A stretch of DNA of 45,460 bases, from assembly GCA_026401075.1 (NCBI GenBank), contig JAPLNQ010000251.1, forward strand, positions 1 through 45,460, written 5' to 3'. This DNA is from Planctomycetia bacterium (GTDB lineage Bacteria; Planctomycetota; Planctomycetia; Pirellulales; UBA1268). Shown here piece by piece: positions 18,025 through 27,897 of the stretch (positions are counted from its first letter, which is position 1; each line of letters begins with the position of its first letter). Made by a program: the position numbers and the translations under genes. A model generated the notes under the pieces. That model was not told where the DNA came from, searched no databases, and was given only the letters and a program-made list of their open reading frames with translations.

Positions 18025-20772
18025 ATGAGCCACTTCCGAATGCAGTCCGCCTGCGTCTTCGCGGTCACTCTTATCGCGGTGGCTGTCGGCGGCCCGACTG
18101 TGGCGAGAGTCCGGGCCGAGTCCCCTGCCCCGTCAGGCGGGCAGGCCCACGCCCAGTTGGCCATTTATTCCGAAAAAATCCGGCCGCTGCTGGCGGATCG
18201 CTGCTTCTCCTGTCATGGCGGTCTCAAGCAGGAGGCTGGCCTGCGGCTCGACACGGTCTCCCTGATGCTCGAAGGGGGCGAATCGGGCGGCGTGGTCACG
18301 AAGGGCAATCCCGACGCGAGCCTGATCCTCGAGCGGGTGAACGACCCCGATCCGGCGACGCGGATGCCGCCCGAGGGCGAGGGTGAGCCGCTGTCGGCCG
18401 AGCAGTTTGCGATGCTGAAGGACTGGATCAAGGCAGGCTGTCCGGCGCCAGCGGATGAGAAACCGGAGGCCGACCCGAAGAGCCACTGGGCATTTCAGCC
18501 GAGAGTGCGACCGGAAGTGCCCGCCGTGAAGAACACGTCGTGGGTGAGAAACCCGATCGACGCCTTTCTCGCCGAGGCCCACGAGCAGGCGGGCGTCGTG
18601 CCGCAGCCCGAGCCGCCGCGTGCTGTTCTGATTCGCAGGGTCTCTCTCGATCTCATCGGCCTGCCGCCGCAGCCGGAGGAGTTGGCCTCACTCGGGGCCG
18701 ATGTGTCGGCCGACTGGTATGAGAAGTTTGTCGAGAAGCTGCTCGCCGATCCACGGCACGGCGAACGCTGGGGCCGCCACTGGATGGATATCTGGCGCTA
18801 CAGCGACTGGTGGGGTCTGGGAGACCAGCTTCGCTACAGCCAGAAGCACATGTGGCACTACCGCGACTGGATCATCGAGTCAGTCAACGCCGACCTGCCC
18901 TACGACGAGATGGTCCGCCAGATGCTCGCGGCCGACGAGCTCTATCCCGAAGATCCGGCGAAACTCCGCGCCACCGGTTTTCTCGCCCGCAACTGGTTCC
19001 TCTTCAACCGCACGCCGTGGATGGACGAGACGGTGGAGCACGTCGGCAAGGGGCTGTTGGGACTGACGATGAACTGCTCCAAGTGCCACGACCACAAATA
19101 CGATCCCGTGAGCCAGGAAGATTTCTACAAGATGCGGGCCTTCTTCGAGCCGATCAGCGTGCGGCTCGACGTCGTGCCGGGCGAAGGCGACCTCGAGAAG
19201 GACGGGATCCCGCGGGTCTACGACGGCCTGCTCGACACGCCCACGTATCTCTTCGTGCGGGGCGAGGACACGAAGCCCGACAAGACAAAACCGATCGAGC
19301 CGGGCGTGCCCGACGTGATCGCGTTCAAGCAGCTCGCAATCCAGCCGATAATGCTCCCGAAGCCGGCAGCCGCGCCCGAGCGCCGGCCGTGGGTGCTCGA
19401 CGCCCATCTCGCCACGGCCCGCCGTTCGGTCGAGTCGGCCGAGGCGGCGGTCGCGAAGGAATCAACGCCGGTGACGCAGCAGGCAGTGGCCGTCGCCAAG
19501 GCGGAGTTGGCAGCGGTCGAAAAGCGTGCCGATGCGACGCGGGCCGCATGGGCCGCCGCAGACTCTGCCTCCGCCTCCGAGGCCGATCCACTCCGCAAGC
19601 AGGCGGATGAGTTGGCGAAAGCTGCGGTTCGAGCGGAACGCGAACTCGCCGTCGCCAAGGCATGGGGCAAGGTTGCGGAGATTGCAGCCAAGGTCGCGAA
19701 GCTGGCGCAGGAAAAGAAAGAGGCTGCGTCGGTCGCACCTCTCGAGAAGGAACTGGCCAAGGCGCGTGAGTCGCTGGAGAAGGCAGTAAAAGCGGTGGGC
19801 GAGGCCGAAGAGAAGTTCACGCCGCTCGTCGGCGCGAAATGGACGCCCACTCGGTTCAAGAACTCCACCGCTGACGATCCGCCGGTGCCGTTTCCGACCA
19901 CGAGCACCGGCCGTCGCAGGGCCCTTGCCGAGTGGATCGTCGACCCGCGGAATCCGCTCGCCGCCCGCGTGGCGGTCAATCACATCTGGATGCGGCATAT
20001 CGGCAAGCCGCTTGTCAGCACGGTCTTCGATTTTGGCCGCAAGGGCAACGCACCAACGCATCCGAAACTGCTCGACTGGCTGGCAAGCGAACTGGTCGAC
20101 GGCCCGGCGGGCACACACCCGTGGAGCATGAAGCACCTGCATCGTCTGATCGTCACGTCGGCCGCCTACCGGATGGGCTCGTCCACGGCGGGCGCTGAGG
20201 CCAGCCTGAGGACCGATCCCGACAACCAGTTCCTCTGGCGACGCGAGCCGGTCCGGCTGGAGTCGCAGGTTGTTCGTGACTGCATCCTGGCCCTGGCCGG
20301 CACGCTCGATGCCACGATGGGCGGCCCTTCGATCCCCGCTGGCGAACAGTCGAAGTCACATCGTCGCAGCATCTACTTCTGGCACTCCGATATCGACCGC
20401 AACCTCTTCCTCACGACGTTCGACGATGCGGATGTCAAGGAATGCTACCGACGCGACCAGAGCATCGTGCCGCAGCAGGCCCTCGCGCTCTCCAATGCGG
20501 CGATCGTGCACGACTCAGCGACGACAATCGCGGAGCGGATCATCTCTACTGGCACGGCGGCAGGTGCCGGCATGAGCGATGAGGTGTTTCTGGATCGGGC
20601 GTTCGTGATGCTGCTCGACCGCAGGCCTTTGGCCGACGAACGGGCCGCCTGCGCCGCGGCGATCGGCAAGTGGCGTGCGCTCGGGAAGCCGGCCGGCGCG
20701 GGGGCCGATCCGGCGCTCGTGCACATGGTGTGGGCACTGCTCAACCACAACGATTTCGTGACGCTGAGGTGA
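18025..20772 (+). CDS. Planctomycete cytochrome C / DUF1549 / DUF1553 exported protein
   Basis: 915 aa with an N-terminal signal peptide ([20 protein letters not shown]). A cytochrome domain follows with CFSCHGG at 60-66 and the family segments TRMPPEGEG and [15 protein letters not shown]1549 starts at about 175 ([26 protein letters not shown]) and ends with [13 protein letters not shown], whose CSKCH is at 351-355. Residues about 459-602 form an Ala/Lys/Glu-rich coiled-coil insertion before DUF1553 ([47 protein letters not shown]). The two CxxCH motifs could bind c-type haem, though the second is conserved in the family in a non-cytochrome context. The next gene follows after 4 bases, so the two are translationally coupled. 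Confidence 0.87.
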   Translation: MSHFRMQSACVFAVTLIAVAVGGPTVARVRAESPAPSGGQAHAQLAIYSEKIRPLLADRCFSCHGGLKQEAGLRLDTVSLMLEGGESGGVVTKGNPDASLILERVNDPDPATRMPPEGEGEPLSAEQFAMLKDWIKAGCPAPADEKPEADPKSHWAFQPRVRPEVPAVKNTSWVRNPIDAFLAEAHEQAGVVPQPEPPRAVLIRRVSLDLIGLPPQPEELASLGADVSADWYEKFVEKLLADPRHGERWGRHWMDIWRYSDWWGLGDQLRYSQKHMWHYRDWIIESVNADLPYDEMVRQMLAADELYPEDPAKLRATGFLARNWFLFNRTPWMDETVEHVGKGLLGLTMNCSKCHDHKYDPVSQEDFYKMRAFFEPISVRLDVVPGEGDLEKDGIPRVYDGLLDTPTYLFVRGEDTKPDKTKPIEPGVPDVIAFKQLAIQPIMLPKPAAAPERRPWVLDAHLATARRSVESAEAAVAKESTPVTQQAVAVAKAELAAVEKRADATRAAWAAADSASASEADPLRKQADELAKAAVRAERELAVAKAWGKVAEIAAKVAKLAQEKKEAASVAPLEKELAKARESLEKAVKAVGEAEEKFTPLVGAKWTPTRFKNSTADDPPVPFPTTSTGRRRALAEWIVDPRNPLAARVAVNHIWMRHIGKPLVSTVFDFGRKGNAPTHPKLLDWLASELVDGPAGTHPWSMKHLHRLIVTSAAYRMGSSTAGAEASLRTDPDNQFLWRREPVRLESQVVRDCILALAGTLDATMGGPSIPAGEQSKSHRRSIYFWHSDIDRNLFLTTFDDADVKECYRRDQSIVPQQALALSNAAIVHDSATTIAERIISTGTAAGAGMSDEVFLDRAFVMLLDRRPLADERAACAAAIGKWRALGKPAGAGADPALVHMVWALLNHNDFVTLR

Positions 20773-20776
20773 ACCC

Positions 20777-22257
20777 ATGACCTGGAACACGTTCTCCGCC
20801 GCCGGACAAGAGTCCCCCGGCTTACGCCGGGGGCTTGTATCGTCGCTCGACGCATCGTCAGGCTTTCGCCGGGGGCTTCTTGGACGACGCGCGTTCCTGG
20901 CAGACATGGGCCTCGGATTCACGGGGCTGGCACTCGGCGCGATGCTCCAGCGCGACGGGCTCGGCAGCAGCGACGTCTGGACGCCGCCCGACGGCAGGCC
21001 GCACTTCGCGCCCAAGGCCAAGGCTTCGACCCCAAGCCGGAGATCACGAAATACGCCGGCAAGACCATCGCCGAGAGTCCCTACGCCGAGGTCCAGAATC
21101 CCGCCAAACTCGCCAAGGAGCGGGCACCCGTCCCCGACGCCAACGGCCAGCAGCGAAACATCCTTTTTCCGCTGCAGGTGGGCTTCAAGAAGCACGGCAA
21201 GAGCGGGATCGAGGTGAGCGACTGGTTTCCACACACGGCAAGGAACATCGACAAGATCTCGATCGTGCGATCGATGTGGACGACAGACTCCAACCACGGT
21301 GCGCAGACCCAGTTTCACACCGGCCGCCACATGCTCGACCCGGTGCAACCCACGCTTGGCGGCTGGGTACACTACGGCCTCGGCTCGCTCAACGACAACC
21401 TTCCCCAGTTCATCTCGATCGGCACGCGAGAGTACTGGAACAAGAAGGATGGCCAATACCTGGGGCCTGCACACGACGCCGTGCCGCTGCGGATCGACCC
21501 GAGCAATCCGCTAGCCTTCGGAAGACCCGAGAGGCCGCTCTCGCGTGAAGCGCAGTCGATAGGCTTCGATCTGGTCGAGCAGCTCAACGGCCTGACCGGG
21601 GTTGAATACCCGAACGACCCGGCGACGGCCGCACGGATCGCCTCGTATGAACTGGCGTTCAAGATGCAGCGGAGCGTGCCGGAGGTGGTGGACTTCGCCG
21701 ACGAGACGGAGGAGACGAAGAATCTCTACGGACTCGACCTGCCCCACTGCAAGGATTTTGGCATGCAACTGCTGGCCGCACGGCGGTTCGTGGAGCGGGG
21801 TGTGCGATTCATCCAGATCCAGCACGGCGGCGGCGGGGCCGGCGCCTGGGACGCCCACGGCGGGCTCAAGGCCAACCACGAGAAGCTGTCACTGCAGGTG
21901 GACCAGCCGATAGGAGCGTTACTCGAGGATCTCGACCGCCGCGGGCTGCTCGACGAGACGATCGTGATCTTCGCGACCGAATTCGGCCGCACGCCCGGCT
22001 CGCAGGGCTCCGACGGCCGCGACCATCATCCCTTCGCGTTTTCGGTCTGGATGGCCGGCGGCGGGATCAAGGCGGGCCATGTGCACGGCGGCACCGACGA
22101 GCTCGGTTTCCATGCCGTGGAGCACCGACACTACGTCACCGACATCCACGCCACGATCCTCAAGCAGCTCGGCCTCGACTCGCACAAGCTCGACGTCCCC
22201 GGCCGTAAACGGCTGGCGATCGACCACGGCACGCCGATCGACGACATCATCGCGTGA
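20777..22257 (+). pseudogene. Second DUF1501 protein, split by a probable internal deletion/frameshift
   Basis: The ATG at 20777 starts 4 bases after the preceding stop, with GAGGTGA as a plausible ribosome site. The N-terminal frame carries a Tat motif ([18 protein letters not shown]) and [14 protein letters not shown]. The DUF1501 sequence then continues in a different frame as [20 protein letters not shown] from 21025 to 22257 (ORF track 21178). In the first DUF1501 of this window and in the family generally, the two parts are joined by about 15 residues of the type VIFIWLPGGFPHMET, which are missing here. A short deletion of length not divisible by three explains both facts. The rest is well conserved ([20 protein letters not shown]), so the lesion is recent or an assembly error. 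A palindromic repeat is inserted before the Tat motif. Confidence 0.8.
20814..20833. repeat. Perfect 8-bp-stem palindrome inside the DUF1501 5' coding region
   Basis: CCCCCGGCTTACGCCGGGGG forms an 8-bp GC stem with a TTAC loop. A partial second copy (GGCTTTCGCCGGGGGCTT) follows within about 50 bases. Together they encode the repeated [16 protein letters not shown] before the Tat motif. This resembles a REP-type mobile palindrome that has landed in a coding region. Confidence 0.65.
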
Positions 22258-22286
22258 AGACCGCTTGGGCGAGTGCCCGCCGGGGT

Positions 22287-22304
22287 CGTGACGGGGCCGT
22301 CACG
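22287..22304. terminator. GC-rich hairpin between convergent genes
   Basis: CGTGACGGGGCCGTCACG is a near-perfect palindrome between the stop of DUF1501 (22257) and the stop of rnc (22332, minus strand). No T-tract follows, so it is a candidate bidirectional terminator only. Confidence 0.4.
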
Positions 22305-22331
22305 GGATCTCCGCGGCCGAACGTGCACGGC

Positions 22332-23129
22332 CTACCCGCCGGCCGTGCCACGGGCTGCCGACTCGAGCTGCAGTTCAGAGAGCGCGTTGGAGGCGGCTCG
22401 TTGTTCCGCCTCCTTTTTGTTACGGCCCCAGGCCGGCGGATACCGCCGCTGACCGATCTGGGCCGACACGTGAAAACTCTTGCTGTGATCGGGCCCCGCC
22501 TCCTCGACCACCTCGTAGGTGGGCGTCACGCCGTAATCTCGCTGCGACAACTGCTGCAGGAGCGACTTGTGATTGAGCCCCTGCTCGCCAGAGGCCACCT
22601 TGACGATCTCCGGCTCCAGCATCCGCGCCACCAGCGCCCGCACCGGCTCCAGACCACCGTCAAGATACATCGCGGCCACGAGCGACTCGAACAGATCTGA
22701 GAGCACCGACGCCGGCACCGGACGGTTGAGTGCCAGCCCCTTGCCGACGATGAGAAAGTCGATGAGCTGCAGCCGCTCCGTGATCCGTCCGCAGGTCTCC
22801 CGGCTTACCACTACCGACTTGATCCGGGTCAGGTCTCCCTCCAGCGAATCGGGGAAGAGTTGGTAGAGCGTCTCGCAGACGATGAACCCCAGGATCGCAT
22901 CGCCGAGGAATTCCAGCCGCTCGTTCGACGCCAGTCGATGCTGGGCTCCCGAGGCATGCGTGAAGGCGGCCACCAGCAGGGATGGATCACGAAACTGGTA
23001 TTCAATCCGCCGCTGGCACTCCGCGATGTCGACAATGCCCTCGGGCCGATCACCACGGTCCCAACGAGGCTGTCCACCCCGCGGCTGCTCAGCCCGTTGC
23101 TGCTGTTCCTTTCGATTCATGCCGTCCAT
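22332..23129 (-). CDS. rnc: Ribonuclease III
   Basis: 265 aa, within the usual range for the family plus a 30-residue charged N-terminal extension. The RNase III signature NERLEFLGDAIL with its catalytic acidic residues is at about 68-79. The second acidic site is in SDLFESLVAAMYLDGG near 143. A double-stranded RNA-binding domain follows at about 185-255 (NHKSLLQQLSQRDYGVTPTYEVVEEAGPDH is the start; AWGRNKKEAEQRAASNAL the end). The enzyme cuts double-stranded RNA in rRNA maturation and mRNA decay. It is convergent with the DUF1501 cluster and divergent from htrA. ATG at 23129 or 23120 could both be the start. Confidence 0.92.
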   Translation of the reverse strand: MDGMNRKEQQQRAEQPRGGQPRWDRGDRPEGIVDIAECQRRIEYQFRDPSLLVAAFTHASGAQHRLASNERLEFLGDAILGFIVCETLYQLFPDSLEGDLTRIKSVVVSRETCGRITERLQLIDFLIVGKGLALNRPVPASVLSDLFESLVAAMYLDGGLEPVRALVARMLEPEIVKVASGEQGLNHKSLLQQLSQRDYGVTPTYEVVEEAGPDHSKSFHVSAQIGQRRYPPAWGRNKKEAEQRAASNALSELQLESAARGTAGG

Positions 23130-23424
23130 ACCGTGCCCACGTTCCTATTCCACTGGCCAAAGGTACGCCCCTTCGCGGCGGCCTGTCAACGCAACACCCT
23201 GACAAACCCCGGCGAAAACGATAGTGCGGCCGTTTGACGAACCATCCTCAAACCGCCCGCGTAGAGACAATTCAGACACGCGATGAAGCCGGTGCCAGCG
23301 CGGCAGCCGGCATGGATGCGTTTGCAGCCGCGAGTCGGCAGGCATGACGCCGGTGGCCTCCGCGCCACACGTCGGCCTGCCTACAATCCTCTGAAGTCCG
23401 CTAAGAAAGGTCAAAAACACTTTT

Positions 23425-24959
23425 ATGAACCCATTTCGTGATACGAGCGTTTCCATGAGTCTGGCGGGGCCCCCGTTCGCCCGCCGGCCGGGCGTTCTTT
23501 CCTACCTTCTGACCTGTGCGGTGCCGGTGGCCGCGGTGCTCAGCCTCTCGATGGCCGCCCGTGGCGACGAGACAGCCGAAATGGCCGAAGCCCTCATGCA
23601 CGCCAACTCGCTCTCCAAGGCGTTTCGCCATGCGGCGGAGCAGGCCATCCCCAGCGTGGTGGTGGTCCGCAGCGAGACAAAAGCGAAGAAGGTCTCCGCC
23701 AACCGCGGACAAGGACAGGGCCAAGGACAGCGGCAGGGGCAGGGCCAGCGGCAAGGGCCTGACCGCGGCGGCGAAAACCCCTTCAAGGGCACGCCGTTTG
23801 AGGATTTCTTCAAGGATGGGGTGCCGGAGGGCTTCGAGTTCAACCAGCCAGAGGGCGGCCAGTCACAACCCCGGTCGGGCGTCGGCTCGGGCGTGATCGT
23901 CGATAAGGACGGCCTCGTGCTCACCAACAACCACGTTGTTGCCGGGGCCGACACGGTCACGGTCGAACTCCCCGACGGCCGAGAGTTCAAGGCGGCGGAG
24001 ATCAAGACCGACCCCGACAGCGACCTCGCCGTCATCAAGCTGGAGAATGCCCACGAACTGCCGGTATCGAAGCTCGGCGATTCTGACAAGCTCGACATCG
24101 GCGACTGGGTGATCGCGATCGGCAATCCGTTCGAACTGGAAACGACCGTCAGCGCCGGCATCATCAGCGGCAAGGGCCGCGAGCTTGGCAGCATCCGCCG
24201 GGCGAAGTTCCTCCAGACCGATGCCGCCATCAACCCGGGCAACTCGGGCGGGCCGCTCGTCAACCTCGCCGGCGAGGTGATCGGTATCAACACCGCCCTC
24301 GCCTCAAACACCGGCGCCTATCAAGGCGTCGGCTTCGCAATCCCGATCAACCTGGCCAAGTGGGTGAGCGGCCAGCTCATCGCCAAGGGCTCGGTGGAAC
24401 GTGGCTACCTCGGCGTGTCGATCGGCCCCTTGAGCAATGAGATGGCCTCGAAGCTCGGAGTGAAGAGCCGTAAGGGGACGTGGCAGTGGACGGACCGCGG
24501 TCGCTGCAGGAAGTGGTGGAGAAATCGGCCATCGGCAAGCCGCACACCGTCACGGTGCTGCGCGACGGCAAGTCGATGTCGCTCTCCATCTCGGTCAAGC
24601 CGCTGCCCGACAAGATCGCGAAGCGCGACGGCTCCGGCAGCCGCAAGCTCTCCACAGAGGATGAGGAGACCTTCTACTCGGAGGCCTTCGGCATCGAGGT
24701 CCGCGACAAGGCTTCGCTGCCCGAGAACGCCTACGAGGGCTTCGACGGCGTGGTGGTCGATCGCGTCGACAACGACGGCGTGGCGGCCGAGGCGGGCATC
24801 GGCCCGGGCGTGCTGATCCGCAAGGTCGGCAAGACGGCCGTGAAGACGATCGCCGACTTCGCTGAGGCGATCGAGAAGGAGTCTCCTGTCGAGGGCGTGG
24901 TGTTGCAGGTGCGAACACCCCGCGGCAACAGCGTCATCCTGCTGAAAAAGGGACTGTAA
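23425..24959 (+). pseudogene. HtrA/DegP-like serine protease, split by a probable deletion/frameshift in PDZ1
   Basis: The first frame (23425-24816 in the ORF track) has a membrane/signal segment at about 27-45. A Gly-Gln repeat linker follows, then a trypsin-like protease domain with the full triad: H170 in TNNHVVAG, D200 in DSDLAVIKL, S274 in NPGNSGGPL. It stays recognisable to EMASKLGVKSRKG near residue 350. Homology resumes in another frame as AVDGPRSLQEVVEKSAIGK (ORF 24480-24959) and continues through PDZ2 (VVVDRVDNDGVAAEAGIGPG) to the end. The usual PDZ1 core (of the type VLVSxVxPxxPAxxAGLxxGD) is missing at the junction near 24477, so a short deletion with frame change is likely. The protease domain alone could still be made with a false C-terminus. 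Upstream 295 bases contain a possible -10 (TACAAT, near 23390) but no clear -35. Confidence 0.8.
23704..23760 (+). repeat. Gly-Gln hexanucleotide repeat tract in htrA
   Basis: About nine degenerate GGNCAG-type units encode GQGQGQRQGQGQRQG between the membrane anchor and the protease domain. It looks like a flexible spacer prone to length change. Confidence 0.7.
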
Positions 24960-24995
24960 CTATCGGTCTGCTGAGTCCGTCGGTAGAGTAGCCGC

Positions 24996-25706
24996 ATGGC
25001 AACGCTTGGCGTCAACATCGATCATGTGGCCACGATCCGACAGGCCCGTCGCACCGTCGAACCCGACCCCGTGTGGGCGGCGGCGCTTGCCGAACTTGGC
25101 GGCGCTGATGCGATCACCGTCCACCTTCGCGAAGACCGTCGCCACATCCAAGATCGCGATCTCGAGGTGCTCAAGTCCACCGTGCAGGTGAAGCTCAACC
25201 TCGAGGCCGCGATCGCGCCGGCGATGATCGAGATCGCCTGCCGGGTGAAGCCTGACCAGGTGACGCTCGTGCCGGAGAAGCGCGAGGAGGTGACCACCGA
25301 GGGGGGCCTCGACGTGGTCACCCACCGGACAGCGACGGCGGAGGCGGTCCGCCGGCTGCACGAGGCCGGCATCGTCGTCTCGCTGTTTCTCGACCCCTGC
25401 CCGCGGCAGATCGATGCCGCGGTCGACCTCGGCGTCGCGGCCGTGGAACTGCACACCGGCTGCTATGCCAACGCCACAACCGACGCCGAGAGGCATGCCC
25501 AACTCGCGGAGTTGTCGCGGGCCGGGCTAATGATCCGGCAGGCGAAGCTCGAGCTGAACGCCGGCCACGGCCTGACCTACCGCAACGTGGTGCCGGTGGC
25601 CCGCCTCGAAGGCATGGGCGAGCTCAACATCGGCCATTCGATCGTGTCGCGAGCCGTGCTCGTGGGCTTCTCACAGGCCGTCCGCGAGATGAAGGCGCTG
25701 CTGTAG
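24996..25706 (+). CDS. pdxJ: Pyridoxine 5'-phosphate synthase
   Basis: 236 aa, full length for the family. It condenses 1-deoxy-xylulose 5-phosphate with 3-amino-2-oxopropyl phosphate to give pyridoxine 5'-phosphate, the last ring-forming step of the DXP-dependent vitamin B6 pathway, in the cytoplasm. Family motifs are present in order: [14 protein letters not shown] at 4-17, [13 protein letters not shown] near 40, [17 protein letters not shown] near 88, [11 protein letters not shown] near 150, and [11 protein letters not shown] near 190 with the catalytic histidine. It follows htrA by 36 bases and may be co-transcribed. TAG stop. Confidence 0.95.
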   Translation: MATLGVNIDHVATIRQARRTVEPDPVWAAALAELGGADAITVHLREDRRHIQDRDLEVLKSTVQVKLNLEAAIAPAMIEIACRVKPDQVTLVPEKREEVTTEGGLDVVTHRTATAEAVRRLHEAGIVVSLFLDPCPRQIDAAVDLGVAAVELHTGCYANATTDAERHAQLAELSRAGLMIRQAKLELNAGHGLTYRNVVPVARLEGMGELNIGHSIVSRAVLVGFSQAVREMKALL

Positions 25707-26062
25707 GGGATGTGGCTACACCGCCATCCGGCACGGGCATTTGCATAGTCATCCGCATTGGTTCGCCGGCTGCGGCATGCTCGTCGCCGGCGGATTCTGC
25801 TACAGGATGCTCTTGGACGAATCGTACATCGCTCGTGAGACGCAGAATTCACCGGACTCCTGCGCGTGCCTCCGACCGGCTCCTCACGATCTGGAGTCGG
25901 CGGAGCCGGGATCGGCGGAAGCTCGAGGAGCTTTTGGATTTATCGACCTTCTGAGGAATGCGCTGCCGTAGGTCGTGTAAGGAGAAAAAGCCACTGCGAC
26001 GAGACTTCTGCCGTCCCGGCGGTTTGGGCCGCACAACTGCCCATGTCGATGTTGGATGGGCT
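25707..26062. other. Intergenic region, nothing recognised
   Basis: This 356-base gap lies between pdxJ and the stop of the convergent alkaline phosphatase gene. ORF-track entries here (for example from TTG at 25741) show no family resemblance and are probably chance frames. I see no tRNA, hairpin with T-tract, or repeat. Confidence 0.6.
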
Positions 26063-27808
26063 TTACCGCCCCGTGAAGGCCGCGGGGTCGTCGAGCACGA
26101 AGAGGTGGCCGTGGTCGGCGGTCACGATCACGACCGAGTCGTTCCAGGCGTCGTGCCGCTCGATCCACTTCACCACCGCCTGAAACGCCGCGTCGCCGCT
26201 CTTCACCGCGCCGATCGCCGAGTCGATGTCGTTGGCGTGCGAAGCCCAGTCGACGTCGCCCGCCTCCACCATCAGCCAGAAGTTGCCCCGGCTGTGCAAG
26301 ACGTCGAGCGCCGCGCGGGTCATGTCGGCCAGCGTCGGATTCTCGCTGAGATCGGCCTCTGAATAGGGTTTCAGTGGGCAGTATTTCTTGCGGAGCCGGT
26401 CGGCCGACGCCTGCTGCTCGGGCCGGCAGCCGACGGGATCGAAATCGCCGTCGGCCGTCTGGTAGGGCAGATTGCCCTCGGTCACGCCGAACAGGCCAAA
26501 GAGCCGCAGCTTCCGCTGAATGGCGTCCTCGGCCGCGACGGCCAGCACCTCGTCACCGGCCTGGGCGAAGGTGCGAAGGGCGAGCCGGTAGCGGCCCCCT
26601 TTCCGCGCGTCGATCGCGGCGAGCGTCGAGTCGGCCACGTATTTTCCACCCGGCTCGAAGTTGGCCCCCTGATCCTTGTCGCTCTCCCGGTCTCCCCGCA
26701 CTCCAAAGCCCGCACCGATCAACACGTCGAGCCCAGCAAGCGGCTCGGTGCGGTGGGCGATCGAAGGCTGGCCGAGCATGTCACGGGCGATGTCCTGGTA
26801 GTCGTCCCGCGTGACGTTGTTGGCATAACTGCAGGCAGGCGTGGCATGCGACACCGGCACGCTGGTCACAGCGCCCACGGCATAGCCCCGAGCCTGGAGC
26901 TTGCGGGCGATCGGTTCGAGATGGCGGCCCGTCGTGTCGACGTTGATAGCGTCGTTGTAGGTCTTGCGACCTGAGCACAGCGATGTCGCGGAGGCGGCCG
27001 AGTCGGTGACGGCATGTGGCCGGCTGCGGTCGCGGCCGATCAGGTAGCGGTAGTCCGGCAGCGGCGCCCAGGGGCTCTGGCCACCGCGGCGATGGTCGTA
27101 GCCGCCCGGCGTCTCGCCGCCGGGATTCTTCACGGCCTGGGCATCGACATCGACCTTCGTGCCGTCGTTGGCCGGGCTTGTGACACAAAAACCAAAATCG
27201 GTCGGCGCACCGCGGTAGTCCTGAAACCCGAGGCCTGCGCCGCGGCCGGAGTCGTAGGCCACCTTGCCTTGCGCGGCGATCGCGGCCGTCCGCGTGGTCG
27301 TCCAGTCCATGCCGTCAAAGACCACCAGCACGATGTATTTCTTGCCGGCCTCGGCCGCCATCAGTTGGAGCCTGTGGATGTCGGTCTGATCGAAGTAGTC
27401 AGCCTCCGGATTGAGCGTGTCGTCGGGCAGCCGGCCGTAGAGGCTCGTCAGCCGTGCGGCATCGCGGTAGGCACTGTTTGGGCCCGCCACACCGTCGAGC
27501 AGCGTGCCGAACGTGTAGACCGGGATCAGCCGGTTGGAATGGTTGGACCACGAAATGAAGCGGCCAGACTGATCGCCCCAGTGTCCCCACGCGGCCTTCC
27601 CCGTCGCCTCGGCCTCGGCCTCGATCGCCCGGATTGGATCGGCGGCCGAGGCGGGAGCCGCCGGGGCCGCGGGCGGCTGGCCCACCGAGGGCGCTGCTAC
27701 CAGTGTCAGCCCCGCCAGCATCGCCAGCGCAAGAACTGCGCACCACTGCCGCCACACTGGGCCATGTGGCCCCTGCCCATCATTTGTTGTCGTGATCATG
27801 AATGTCAT
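26063..27808 (-). CDS. Alkaline phosphatase family protein, exported
   Basis: 581 aa from the ATG at 27808; the ORF-track start is a TTG 36 bases earlier, and an ATG at 27799 is also possible. A signal peptide core is at about 20-40 (VLALAMLAGLTLVAAP). The phosphatase fold is clear: VVFDGMDW near 165 (metal ligand Asp), VTDSAASATSLCSG near 270 (the nucleophilic Ser of the alkaline phosphatase D-S-A motif), EAGDVDWASHAND near 505, and VTADHGHLF near 560. The family removes phosphate from monoesters in the periplasm and binds two zinc and one magnesium ion. It is divergent from ppc, separated by the repeat array. The protein ends soon after the last metal motif, which is slightly short for the family. 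Confidence 0.87.
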   Translation of the reverse strand: MTFMITTTNDGQGPHGPVWRQWCAVLALAMLAGLTLVAAPSVGQPPAAPAAPASAADPIRAIEAEAEATGKAAWGHWGDQSGRFISWSNHSNRLIPVYTFGTLLDGVAGPNSAYRDAARLTSLYGRLPDDTLNPEADYFDQTDIHRLQLMAAEAGKKYIVLVVFDGMDWTTTRTAAIAAQGKVAYDSGRGAGLGFQDYRGAPTDFGFCVTSPANDGTKVDVDAQAVKNPGGETPGGYDHRRGGQSPWAPLPDYRYLIGRDRSRPHAVTDSAASATSLCSGRKTYNDAINVDTTGRHLEPIARKLQARGYAVGAVTSVPVSHATPACSYANNVTRDDYQDIARDMLGQPSIAHRTEPLAGLDVLIGAGFGVRGDRESDKDQGANFEPGGKYVADSTLAAIDARKGGRYRLALRTFAQAGDEVLAVAAEDAIQRKLRLFGLFGVTEGNLPYQTADGDFDPVGCRPEQQASADRLRKKYCPLKPYSEADLSENPTLADMTRAALDVLHSRGNFWLMVEAGDVDWASHANDIDSAIGAVKSGDAAFQAVVKWIERHDAWNDSVVIVTADHGHLFVLDDPAAFTGR

Positions 27809-27897
27809 GATAACCGCACAAAACCATGTTCTGTTCCCACCCAAGATTTTTTAAGGCGGTCCCGGCGCATCATTTGCAGTCCTGTTCGGCACGGGAT

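Noticed and set aside
25741-25971. 76-codon ORF after pdxJ
   Set aside because: TTG start, no ribosome site, no domain, and overlapping alternative frames of similar length.
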